Assembly: GCA_965221935.1 (NCBI GenBank)
Contig: CBDCSZ010000067.1
Coordinates: 54,549-118,548, forward strand
Length of the DNA: 64,000 nucleotides
Direction: 5' to 3'
Source of the DNA: JAPOXR01 sp965221935
GTDB taxonomy: Bacteria > Pseudomonadota > Alphaproteobacteria > Rhodobacterales > Rhodobacteraceae
The translations under genes and the position numbers were made by a program. Of the stretch, positions 35,363 to 44,477 are shown one piece after another (within the stretch, counting starts at the first letter, position 1; every line of letters begins with the position of its first letter). Below the pieces are notes generated by a model. The model did no database searches, was not told where the DNA came from, and saw only the letters and a program-made list of their open reading frames with translations.

Positions 35363-37855
35363 ATGGCTGAATCCGCCGGCGATTTCAGGACAGTGAGGCG
35401 AGAGGCGGCAGGGCCACGGCTGGAGGCGGTTGCGCCAGTGACAAGGAATTTTCGCGTCGTCATCATCGGCGGCGGCATAGCTGGCTGTTCGGCGCTGTAT
35501 CACCTGACCAAAGAAGGCTGGACAGACGTGGCGCTCCTTGAGCGTGATGAGCTGACCTCCGGCACGACATGGCATTCCGCGGCTCAGGTGACAAATTTTG
35601 GCGCGACGCAGACAATGGTCGGGCTGAAATCCTGTTCCATCCGGCTTTACCGGGAACTCGCGGCGGATGCGGAGTTTCCCGTTGGCTACCATTTTGCGGA
35701 TGGCGGCATTCGGCTCGCCGGAACCCGCGACGAAATCGATGGCTACCGCCATTTCGTTTCGCTGGCGAAGGGAATGGGTGTTGAGTTTGAGGTCATCGAC
35801 GCCGCCGAGTGCGCCCGGCGCCACCCTCTGATCGCAACCGATGGGCTGGCCGGCGGGCTGTGGGATCCTTCTGACGGCGACATTGACCCCTCGCAGCTGT
35901 GCCAGGCTTTGGCCCGGCAGGCGCGCCGCGCCGGCGCTGAAATCTTGCGCAAGACCGAAGTCACCGGACTGTCCCAGCGTCCTGACCACAGCTGGGTTGT
36001 GGACACTTCGGAGGGCAGCCGGTTCCATTGTGAATATATCGTCAATGCGGGCGGCTACCGGGCCAAAGAGATCGCCGGCCTGATGGGTGCCAGCCTGCCC
36101 ATGGTTTCCATGGAGCACCAGTATTTTGTGACCGGGCCGATACCGGACATCGCGGCCTCCTCCCGGCGCATGCCGCTGATCCGCTGCCCGATCGCAGACT
36201 TCTACTGCCGGCAGGAAAAATAGGGTCTGCTGGTGGGATTCTACGAGCAGGACTGCAGAGTCTGGGGCATCGGCGGAATTGATCCGGCTTTCACCCAGGC
36301 ACTGCTGCCGACAGATTTTGAGCGGGTGATGCCTGTTTTTGAGGGCGCGATTCGCCGGCTTCCGTGCCTCGAAAACGCCGGAATTCAATCATCGGTCAAC
36401 GGTCCGATCACCTATTCGGCGGATGGGCTGCCGCTTGTCGGTCCAATGCCCGGAATGCGAAACGCATTTGTGATCACCGGCCTGCGGGCCGGATTGGGTG
36501 AGGGCGGCGGCCATGGCTGGCTCCTGGCGGAACTGATTGTGCACGGCGAGACCAGCCTCGACAGCTGGTGCCTTGATCCCCGCCGTTTCGGGCCGCATGC
36601 GACGATTGGATACACCACCCAGCGGGCTGTTGATGAGTATCAGAACGAGTTCCGGTTCCACTTTCCGGGCGAAACGCGCGCCGCCGGCCGCCCTGCCCGG
36701 ACCTCCGCGGTCACACCCGAACTGCAGCGTCTCGGCGCCGAATTCACCGAAGTCAATGGCTGGGAACGGGCCGAATATTTCAAACCGTCTCCCGAATACA
36801 CCAAGCGTTTCGGTTTTCGCTTTGACGAGCTCAAGGACATTGTCAACCGTGAAGTGATGCATGCGCATCAGCGCTGCGGCATCCAGGAGGTCTGCGGCTT
36901 CAACCGGCTTGAGATTTCCGGCAAAGATGTCGGCGGGTGGCTGGACCGGCTCACATGTTCAACCGTGCCGCGAAAGGACGGCAAGGTGAGCCTCTGTTAT
37001 TTTCTCAACGCTCTGGGCAATGTGAAGTCTGAAGCGACGCTGGCCAAGCTTGGCGACTGTTTTTGGTACGGATCGGCGGCGGCATCTGAACTTCACGACC
37101 ATGACTGGCTTTCAGCCGCGCTTCCCAGTGACGGTTCGATCCGCATCCGGCAACTGACAGAATCCTTTCAGTCGATCGTCATCGCCGGTCCGAAGTCGCG
37201 GGAAATCCTGCAGACCGCCGCTCAGGAAACCTGTTCGAGAGAGGCGTTCCCCTGGCTCAATGTTCGCCAAATGCGCATCGGTTCGTCGCCGGCGCTTGTG
37301 TTTGCGCTCAGTTTTTTAGGAGAACTCGCCTACGAGATCCACGTGGCATCGGAACAGCTGCTTGGCGTCTGGAACGCATTGTGGGAATGCGGCCGCGGCC
37401 ATGGCATGGCCCCGTTTGGGCTGCTGGCGACCGAAAGCATGCGAATCGAGAAGGGATTCCGCCACTGGAAAGCCGATCTCATCACCGAATTCGACCCGTT
37501 TGAGTCGGCCTTGGAGCGGTTTGTGGATTTCAGAAAACCATTTGTCGGCAAGGAGCGGCTGGAAGCGCGCAGGGCGATGGGACGCAGGCGCGCCTTCGTT
37601 TGCCTGGAAATTGACTGTGACGATGCGCCGGCGCAGCCGGGAGCCAGCGTGCTTGACCGGGACCGTCTCGCCGGAACTGTCACATCCGCTTCCTACGGGT
37701 TCCGAGTCAGGAAAAACCTCGCTTTCGCATTTGTCGACCCGGCAGCATCAGAGATCGGCAATAATCTCTCAGTCGAACTTCTCGGCCGCGCGCATCCGGC
37801 AATAGTCACCGCGCTCTGCCAATTCGATCCCGGCAATCAAAGAGTCCGCTCGTAG
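35363..37855 (+). pseudogene. dimethylglycine/sarcosine-dehydrogenase-like flavoprotein with in-frame amber codon
   Basis: One frame of 830 sense codons interrupted by a single TAG at 36221-36223, between FYCRQEK and GLLVGFYEQDC. The N-terminal DAO domain has VIIGGGIAGCSALYHL and SGTTWHSAAQ (the histidine that carries FAD in this family). The C-terminal half has the aminomethyltransferase (GcvT) fold: CGFNRLEISGKDV, GELAYEIHVASE, GFRHWKADLITEFDP. The family oxidatively demethylates methylated glycines and passes formaldehyde to folate. A one-base change of CAG or AAG explains the stop. I list it as a pseudogene; readthrough cannot be excluded. Confidence 0.85.
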
Positions 37856-37941
37856 CCGGCGCGCCTGAAGCAGGATCAGCAATGCGCGCAAGAAAATCCA
37901 GCCCGGCATTGGGCTTCAGGGGAAGTCGCGAAATAGAGGTC

Positions 37942-38160
37942 TCACTCCTGCGCCGGCGGGTCCGGCAGGCTGGCTTTCGCCTCTTCAATGGCGCGGCCAA
38001 TTTCTTCCCGGTCGCCGATCCTATGGCACAGACAAACCAAGAGCGAAGCTGACAGCTGCCGCTGCCGTTCCGGCGAAAGGCCGTGAAACGCCGCGAGCAG
38101 ATCGTCGTAGATGCCGTCATAGACACCAAGCTGAGCCGTTGAAGAACGCTGATCCGTCAT
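37942..38160 (-). CDS. DUF2783 small protein
   Basis: 72 residues: QLGVYDGIYDDLLAAFHGLSPERQRQLSASLLVCLCHRIGDREEI in outline, matching DUF2783 proteins that follow flavin monooxygenases. The ATG 38158-38160 overlaps the monooxygenase stop (ATGA), so the two are co-translated. Function unknown; presumably an accessory of the oxygenase. Confidence 0.82.
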   Translation of the reverse strand: MTDQRSSTAQLGVYDGIYDDLLAAFHGLSPERQRQLSASLLVCLCHRIGDREEIGRAIEEAKASLPDPPAQE

Positions 38161-39719
38161 CCGCCTTGCCACAGCGCCGAGACCGCCTCGCGAATGTCCG
38201 CTTGTGAACATTTTGTCCACCGCGCCGCCACGACCTGATCGGGACGCACCAGATAGACGGCGGCGGCGGCATCGCCGAGATATCTTGACCGCACAAGACT
38301 GTTCATCTCCACCTTCAGCGTCTCGGCTCCGGCAATGTCCGGAACGGCACCGCCGACCCCCATAAGCGTCATCCTTCCGCCAAGCCTGTCAATCAGCCAT
38401 CCCGCCCCCTGCGGCGCGTCAGGCGCCACCGCTCCCGGTCTGGAGACTGAGGGAAGCGATGTGTCATCATCGCCTGACGAAGGATAAACGCAAGGGACCG
38501 AAAGTCTGCCGGAGTTTACCCAGGCGCGGGCAAATGGGAATGTGGCGGCCAGCCTCAGCGTTTGATCCCGCATCGTCCTTTCCCAACCGTCTGCGGGGGA
38601 CATAAATTTCGTTGTGCGGGTCGAATTGGCGATATTTTCATCGGCCCCGTAGACGCGCTCGCTGTTGTAGGCCTCCAGCAGCGGCGGCTGCGCCCGGCCC
38701 TGAACCACCGCCGCAAGCCGCCAGCACATGCTGTCCACATCCTGCAGCCCGCCATTGCCGCCTCTGGCCCCGAACGGCGAGACAACATGTGCAGAATCGC
38801 CGGCGAACAGCACTCTGCCGTGCAGGAATCGGGCCATTCTCCGGCACTGGAAGGTGTAGACCGACACCCACTCAATGCGGAAATCGCTTGTGCCGACCAC
38901 CCTCTCTATGCGCGGCGCCACCGTTTCCAGCTGTCGTTCTCTTTCCGGATCGGCGTCCGGTCCGAGCTGAAGGTCGATGCGGTAGATGCTGTCAGGCTGC
39001 TTGTGCAGCAGGGCGGACTGCCCGCTGTGAAATGACGGCTCAAACCAGAACCGTCGTTCGGACGGAAAGTCCGCCTCCATCCTTATATCGGTGATCAGAA
39101 ACCGTTCCTCGAAGATTTCCCCTTCAAACCCGAGCCCGCACATTGACCGGACCGAAGAGCGCACACCGTCACAGGCAAGCAGCCAGTCTGCCTCTAGTCG
39201 GTAGCTTCCCTGCGGTGTTTCAATCTCCGCAGTCACTGAATCGGCGTTAGACAGAATGCCGACAACGCGGTTTGCAAACCGCAAATCCACAGCATCGGCC
39301 GCGGTCGCCCGTTCGATCAGATACCGCTCCACATAATATTGCTGCAGGTTGATGAATGCCGGTCGTTTGTGACCCTTTTCGGGCAGCAAATCGAATTCAA
39401 AGATTTCCCGATCGCCGTGGTATGTGCGGCCGACTTTCCATGTCACGCCCTTTTCGACCGCGCGGTCGCCGATGCCGATCCGGTCGAAGATCTCCAGTGA
39501 GCGTTTTGACCAGCAGATCGCTTTGGAACCGGTCGCCAGCCGGTCGCCCTCGTCGAGAACGACCGTCGTGACTCCGTGATTTGCGAGTTCCAGCGCCGCC
39601 GCCGCCCCAACCGGGCCGGCGCCGACAATGATCACGGCCTTTCTGTCTTCGGGGGCTTTCAGCCCCGGCGGCGGACGGAACGCGAACAGGTCGGCGGGTT
39701 CAGCCAAGATGGATCTCAC
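38157..39719 (-). CDS. FAD-dependent aromatic hydroxylase (PheA/MhpA/TfdB-like)
   Basis: 520 residues. FAD fold marks: VIIVGAGPVGAAAALELANHG (GxGxxG), LLACDGVRSSVR (DG motif) and GRVLFAGDSAHVVSPFGARGGN (GD motif). A C-terminal thioredoxin-like domain follows. Such enzymes hydroxylate phenolic or aromatic acids using NAD(P)H and O2. No ring-cleavage gene is nearby, so the substrate is unknown. Pairs with the overlapping DUF2783 gene. Confidence 0.9.
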   Translation of the reverse strand: MRSILAEPADLFAFRPPPGLKAPEDRKAVIIVGAGPVGAAAALELANHGVTTVVLDEGDRLATGSKAICWSKRSLEIFDRIGIGDRAVEKGVTWKVGRTYHGDREIFEFDLLPEKGHKRPAFINLQQYYVERYLIERATAADAVDLRFANRVVGILSNADSVTAEIETPQGSYRLEADWLLACDGVRSSVRSMCGLGFEGEIFEERFLITDIRMEADFPSERRFWFEPSFHSGQSALLHKQPDSIYRIDLQLGPDADPERERQLETVAPRIERVVGTSDFRIEWVSVYTFQCRRMARFLHGRVLFAGDSAHVVSPFGARGGNGGLQDVDSMCWRLAAVVQGRAQPPLLEAYNSERVYGADENIANSTRTTKFMSPADGWERTMRDQTLRLAATFPFARAWVNSGRLSVPCVYPSSGDDDTSLPSVSRPGAVAPDAPQGAGWLIDRLGGRMTLMGVGGAVPDIAGAETLKVEMNSLVRSRYLGDAAAAVYLVRPDQVVAARWTKCSQADIREAVSALWQGG

Positions 39720-40418
39720 GTATTTGGACTTCGCAACCTATCCTTGAAGCGCATCCCACATTTCGGGGTCGCGCCGGACGGTCCCGATTCGCGGCGTGTC
39801 GATACCGCGCGCCTCATCGCAGCCCCTGGATACCGGGGCGCGGATTCACGCTGTCGCCCGATATCGCCGCGTCGCGGTCGGCGCCGGGGTGCGGTGGAGC
39901 CATCCCCATCTTAATGCCGCCGCTGGTCATCAGTGGCAGTCCTCCAGGTTCAGGCACCGGATTGCGCCGTTCCGTTCCTCGAAGGCAATCCGCCAGTTTC
40001 CCGATACCGAAACTCTCCACTCATTCCGTCGCTCGCCCGACAGGCGGCAGACCGCATCGGTCCGCGCCAAAAAGCTGCTTGATATAGTCTAAACCGGACA
40101 GAGCAGCTATTTGAAAAACTCTGGTTGGGAAAGAACCCTTGTCCCGGATTGTCCCTGAATCACCGACAAACCAACCGGCAGAGAAAGTGGGACAAAACCG
40201 CCGTCACATGCCTGAATATTTTGGGACCCAACAGCGGCTCCGCGGTCATTGGATTGATAACAGCAAGCTTCTGGCTGCCTTCAACCCATTTCTCGCCAAT
40301 GTTTGAGCTTGTATTCGCGCCAGACGCGAAATCAAAATCCAACATTTGCATGATCCTCCCCGCTCCTTCTTTGCGGACGGGGCTCAAGAGCGTGCCCGTT
40401 CGAAACAAGAGCCATGAT
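39720..40418. other. intergenic region holding direct repeat A
   Basis: 699 bp between the hydroxylase and pdxA2. The only structure I see is a ~109-bp sequence at 40124-40232 repeated at 47118-47225. No coding pattern. Confidence 0.6.
40124..40232 (+). repeat. direct repeat A of the pdxA2-transketolase cassette
   Basis: Matches 47118-47225 in the same orientation at about 90% identity; a shared core is ccaaccggcagagaaa, followed by tgggacaaaaccgccgtcac. The partner copy adjoins an IS1595-like transposase fragment, so the repeat may be the end or flank of such an element. Confidence 0.8.
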
Positions 40419-41477
40419 TCAGTCTTCAATTTGGGCATCACTCCTGGCAGCGCGTCCTTTTGACAATGTGATGGCGTAGTCCACCGCCTCGATTAGGCTT
40501 TGCTCGTTGGCAATGCCTTGACCGGCGATATCGAATGCGGTGCCGTGATCGACCGATGTGCGAATGATTGGCAGACCAAGAGTAACATTGACTCCATTCA
40601 GGGCTTTCCAGCGTCCGGTTTCAGGATCCGTCTGGAAGCCAAGCAGCTTGATGGGGATATGACCCTGATCATGGTACATCGCCACAACAGCATCATAGCT
40701 GTGGCCATGCAGCTTCACGAATACGGTGTCGCCAGGTATGGGGCCGACAACATCTCGTCCCCTGGCCCTGCACTCTTCAATGAAGGGGGTGGTCACATCG
40801 ATGTCTTCACGACCAAAAATCCCACCTTCTCCCGCGTGCGGATTCAACGCAGCAACGGCAATTCGAGGGTTTGACAGCCCAATCTCGATCAGCGCTTCGT
40901 ATGTAAGGTCGACAACCCTTTCCAACCTCTCAGCGGTCAGAAGAGAGGGCACTTTGTCCAACGCAACATGGGTAGAGACATGGGTCACCCGCATATGACC
41001 GTGTGCGAGCATCATCACTGAGCCCGAGACACCGGTTAGGTTCGCGAGCATGTCTGTATGGCCAGAGTAACGATACCCGGCAAGATTGAGCGCTTCCTTG
41101 TTCAAAGGGGCCGTGACCATCGCATTGATGATGCCGCGCTGCGCCCAGTCCACGGCCTTCTCAATGGCAAGGAAGGAGTACCGCCCACCTGCCTCGCTGA
41201 CCTCACCGAGAGGAACATCCGGTCGTTCCGGGTCAACGTCCATCAACGCGATAGAGCCAGCAATGCGAGGGGCATCCTCGTCAGCTCCGTCGCTTTCAAC
41301 CGTGGGCAGCTCAATGCCGAGGAAAGACTGGGCGTCTCGGAAAGCGTTAACGCTTCCCAGCACAGAAATTCTTAGTGCGCCTTCTTCAATCTTCGGCAGC
41401 AAACACTGACAGGCTTTGACAATGATTTCGGGGCCTACACCTGCAGGATCCCCCATAGTTAGCGCGATGGATGACAT
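40419..41477 (-). CDS. pdxA2: PdxA2-type 4-phosphate dehydrogenase
   Basis: 352 residues from ATG 41475-41477 (MSSIALTMGDPAGVGPEI); an in-frame ATG 57 nt upstream also exists. Family marks: TMGDPAGVGPE, TAPLNKEALNLAGY, SGHTDMLANL (metal H), AALNPHAGEGG and MYHDQGHIPIK. PdxA itself serves vitamin B6 synthesis. Next to a DUF1537 kinase the PdxA2 branch oxidises threonate- or erythronate-4-phosphate in sugar-acid catabolism, which is the likelier role here. 91 nt separate it from the kinase gene upstream. Confidence 0.88.
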   Translation of the reverse strand: MSSIALTMGDPAGVGPEIIVKACQCLLPKIEEGALRISVLGSVNAFRDAQSFLGIELPTVESDGADEDAPRIAGSIALMDVDPERPDVPLGEVSEAGGRYSFLAIEKAVDWAQRGIINAMVTAPLNKEALNLAGYRYSGHTDMLANLTGVSGSVMMLAHGHMRVTHVSTHVALDKVPSLLTAERLERVVDLTYEALIEIGLSNPRIAVAALNPHAGEGGIFGREDIDVTTPFIEECRARGRDVVGPIPGDTVFVKLHGHSYDAVVAMYHDQGHIPIKLLGFQTDPETGRWKALNGVNVTLGLPIIRTSVDHGTAFDIAGQGIANEQSLIEAVDYAITLSKGRAARSDAQIED

Positions 41478-41568
41478 ATCTGTGTGAAACGTCCTGCCAG
41501 CGTGAGAACTCTGTTTGTCAAAAGCTTTCATCAATTGGCAAAATATATCAAGGAAATCTCATAATCCA

Positions 41569-42816
41569 TCAACCACAAGGCGAGCGGGCGAGCAGTCGCT
41601 TTAGCGCGCCATCATCACCGAAGGAACCGGACTTCGCCGCAAGCTGCACTCCGGCCAACGGGCCCCCATGCAACCGGCCCAAGGGAAAACCAGGTTCTAT
41701 GCAGCCCGTGATGGAAATCCACTCTACGTCTGCTGCTTGCATTGCAGATAGGAGCGTTCTTCCGCCGGACACAAACAATGTCCCCGGCACCGTTTGAGCG
41801 CTCGCAAGAACGGTCTGAATCTCTGCCAAGGCGGTATCGATAGTCACGGCGGCCTCGTCTTCACTGAGCCCTGAAGGCAGATCAAAAGTAACCAAAGGTG
41901 AACTGCCCGCCCGCAAGCGCTCAACGATTCGGGTCAGCGCCAACCTGTCAACTGCAGCGTCATGCGGAAGCTTGATCGGCTCGCGCCCTCCGGCGCGCCA
42001 CACCACGTGGCATTGCGGCTTGGCCGCAACTGCAACTGCGACTTGTCGCAACGTGGTCGGGCGTGCTGTGCCAACAATTGCCAGCACTGGAGAGGTGGGG
42101 CTTGTGTTTTCTGGGCTTTCCGCAGTGAGAGTAAGCCCGCAGCGATACTGCGCTTCGTCTCGAGCCAATGCGCCGGCCAAACCTGCGCTGCCGCACCACA
42201 AAACCGTGGACGGGTCTGCGCAGTCCGCATGCATGTGGGCAGCGATGCGCTCAAGATCCGCGTCGGTCTCCGCATCGTAAACCGTCACCCCGTCACCTGG
42301 CAGCTTCTCAGGCGCAGCGCTGACCGCGGTGAGGCCGACTTCTCTCAGGCGCTGGACAAGATCGTGCCCAACACCAGCCCAACTCGAGGACGCACTGTTG
42401 CGTGAGTACTGCGTTCCACCACGCGTCAATCGGCCCTGTGCCGGAAAGGCGGGCGCGACGATGACCTTCTGAAACCTGCCGGCTTTGACGCAGACCGCCA
42501 GTTCAGCGGCAAAATGTCCGCGCAGCAGGCTATCCACTTTCTTGTAGTAAATGTCGCCACCCGACAGCCAATTCAAGGTCTGGGCGACGCTCTGAACTGC
42601 GTCAGTTTCCGAGATGTCGCGCGTCTCACAATTGATAACCTCCATCTCGGGAGCGTCTTGTGCCGCGGCCTCCGCAGTCAAACCGATGCGGATTGGGCCA
42701 AAGTGATTTGCCCACTCAACAGCGCTGTCGATCGCGCCGGTGAGATCATCTGCCAGGAGACGGAGACGAGGCCGCTGCGGCAGACCAGAGCTGTCGCAAC
42801 CCGGCTGATCTGTCAT
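41569..42816 (-). CDS. four-carbon acid sugar kinase (DUF1537)
   Basis: 415 residues. The N-terminal LLADDLTGAIDSAVEWA (acidic substrate-binding motif) and YYKKVDSLLRGHFAAEL are DUF1537 hallmarks. The C-terminal nucleotide-binding domain has VSGGRTLLSAMQAADV and GCIEPGFPLGRL. Kinases of this type phosphorylate D-threonate, L-threonate or erythronate. Coupled with pdxA2 it would feed a C4 acid to dihydroxyacetone phosphate. Substrate stereochemistry cannot be inferred. Confidence 0.9.
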   Translation of the reverse strand: MTDQPGCDSSGLPQRPRLRLLADDLTGAIDSAVEWANHFGPIRIGLTAEAAAQDAPEMEVINCETRDISETDAVQSVAQTLNWLSGGDIYYKKVDSLLRGHFAAELAVCVKAGRFQKVIVAPAFPAQGRLTRGGTQYSRNSASSSWAGVGHDLVQRLREVGLTAVSAAPEKLPGDGVTVYDAETDADLERIAAHMHADCADPSTVLWCGSAGLAGALARDEAQYRCGLTLTAESPENTSPTSPVLAIVGTARPTTLRQVAVAVAAKPQCHVVWRAGGREPIKLPHDAAVDRLALTRIVERLRAGSSPLVTFDLPSGLSEDEAAVTIDTALAEIQTVLASAQTVPGTLFVSGGRTLLSAMQAADVEWISITGCIEPGFPLGRLHGGPLAGVQLAAKSGSFGDDGALKRLLARSPCG

Positions 42817-43714
42817 GCTTCACCCGTTCTCGAACGGGCGGGGGGGCCTCTTCCACCTCGCACATGTCAGAACAACAAGCTTTTTGAGCTGAAGGAACGA
42901 CCGTGCATTTCAAGTAAAGCGCCGCAAGTGCCGCCATCTTTGATCGAGGTGCGACATCGTCCGCGATGACCTCATCGATCTCGGCGGCTTCGCAAATTGA
43001 AACAAAGGATGGATTGGAAAACCTGCTGCTATCTGCGCGCACGATCACGCGTCTTGCCGCGCTAATCATTCGGCGCTTCATTGCCGCGACATCCAATGAC
43101 GTGTCGGTAGGACCGGCGGAGTGATTGCATGTGCACCAATCAACGCTGCATCCGCATGAGTAGAGTTTTGGAAGCTTTGTCCCGGCTCGCCAGTCAGCCT
43201 GAGCGATCCCTTTCTTATCGAGCCACCTGCGACAACGAATTGGATAGCGGGGCTGCCTGAGAGTTTTTGAGCAATTGCCAGACTATTGGTGACTGCGGTC
43301 ACCTCGATGCCGCGCAGGACAAGCGCGCCCGCCGCCGCCTCCACAGTTGTGCTGGCGTCAAATATGATGCTCTGACCTTTTCTCAATCCCTCTGCAGCAA
43401 CGCGGCCGATTGCTTGTTTTTGATCCGCAGCGGTCTTCCGCGGCGATTGAAGTTTCCGGCTCGAACGTCACGCTTTCCGTTGGCTGCAGCATCGCTCCGC
43501 CATGAGTGCGCTCCAAATACCCAGCATCCTCAAGGCATTCCAGATCCCAACGGACTATGGGCATAGAAACCCCAGGCTCCTCGGCCAACTCAGCAATGGA
43601 AGCGGCGTGCTTGATCTTCAAATGCACAAGTTTCTGTGCCCGCCTTTGCACCGGCAAGAGCTCGACCGGTTGGAATTTTGGCTGCGATCCCATCTGATTC
43701 CCCAACTCCGCCAT
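42746..43714 (-). pseudogene. DeoR-family regulator, two frameshifts
   Basis: Three frames in correct order give a DeoR/GlpR repressor. The helix-turn-helix is in KIKHAASIAELAEEPGVSM and DAGYLERTHGGAML (43.7-43.4 kb). The sugar-phosphate domain follows with LRKGQSIIFDASTTVEAAA and AVTNSLAIAQKL, then RRVIVRADSSRFSNPSF and AAEIDEVIADD. Breaks fall near 43390 and 43105. It would have regulated pdxA2 and the kinase next door, which may now be constitutive. The left boundary is the end of the last frame and may be too far. Confidence 0.85.
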
Positions 43715-43887
43715 GCGTTTCTCAACACCACGGCAAACAGACCAACGGGTAAAACTCCACACATCGAGGTCGGCTTTTTGATCTCTAACGAAAAGTGAGC
43801 TTCTCTCCCCCCACCCCGGTCGAACTGTGCCCGGGTGACGGCCTGTGTTGGACCGCGTTCGAAGATTTCGCTGCTGATCTACTGAAC

Positions 43888-44340
43888 TCAATACAGGCGA
43901 CTGTGAGCATCCTTAACACGCCGGATCGGAATAGAAGATTCCAGAGAAGCAACGCCGGAGATTTTTGTAAGTCTTCCCGTCAGAAAACTCTCAAATTCGT
44001 TCAGATCGGTTACAGTGACGCGCAGCAAATAATCGAAACGGCCTGTCATCAGCCAGCAGTCCACGACTTCAGACATGTCTCGCACGCTGCGCTCGAATTC
44101 TTGAAGACGGCTGTCCACCTGTTGATCCAGCCGCACCGAAACGAAGACACTGAAGCCGAAACCCATCTTGGTTTCGTCGATTCTCGCACTATAGCCTGTG
44201 ATGATGCCATCGGCCTCGAGCCGCCGGATACGTCGTCCGCATGGTGACGGCGACAGACCAACGCGGGCGGCAAGATCCTGATGCGAAACGCGGGCGTCCG
44301 ATTGGAGTGTCCGCAGGATTTTTCGGTCAATTTCGTCCAT
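43888..44340 (-). CDS. Lrp/AsnC-family transcriptional regulator
   Basis: 150 residues. N-terminal helix-turn-helix MDEIDRKILRTLQSD and LAARVGLSPSPCGRRIRRLE, then the RAM ligand domain (VVDCWLMTGRFDYLLRV, SSIPIRRVK). Divergent from the transketolase-like gene with 137 bp between starts, so it probably controls that gene and itself. The effector is likely an amino acid or 2-oxoacid. Confidence 0.93.
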   Translation of the reverse strand: MDEIDRKILRTLQSDARVSHQDLAARVGLSPSPCGRRIRRLEADGIITGYSARIDETKMGFGFSVFVSVRLDQQVDSRLQEFERSVRDMSEVVDCWLMTGRFDYLLRVTVTDLNEFESFLTGRLTKISGVASLESSIPIRRVKDAHSRLY

Positions 44341-44477
44341 GACTTTCCAGCTTGGTTCTCAACGCCAAAAAATCATGATTTCTTGGCGGAATCCAGCGTT
44401 TTGTTTCAATATTGGGGTTGGATTTGGTGACAAATGGCCTGTCCATTGGCGTATCCTCGCGCGAGGAGAAAACAAAT
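44341..44477. promoter_or_regulatory. divergent regulatory region, lrp-like / transketolase-like
   Basis: 137 bp between two divergent starts. AT-richer than its surroundings (gttttgtttcaatattgg at 44398-44415). The GAGGAGAA ribosome site of the rightward gene lies at 44462-44469. Lrp-type operators are expected here, but I cannot define one. Confidence 0.5.

Noticed and set aside
36221..36223. TAG as a genuine pyrrolysine codon
   Set aside because: The gene family is not known to use pyrrolysine, the neighbouring MttB has no amber codon, and no pyl gene is in the window; kept only as a point to exclude.
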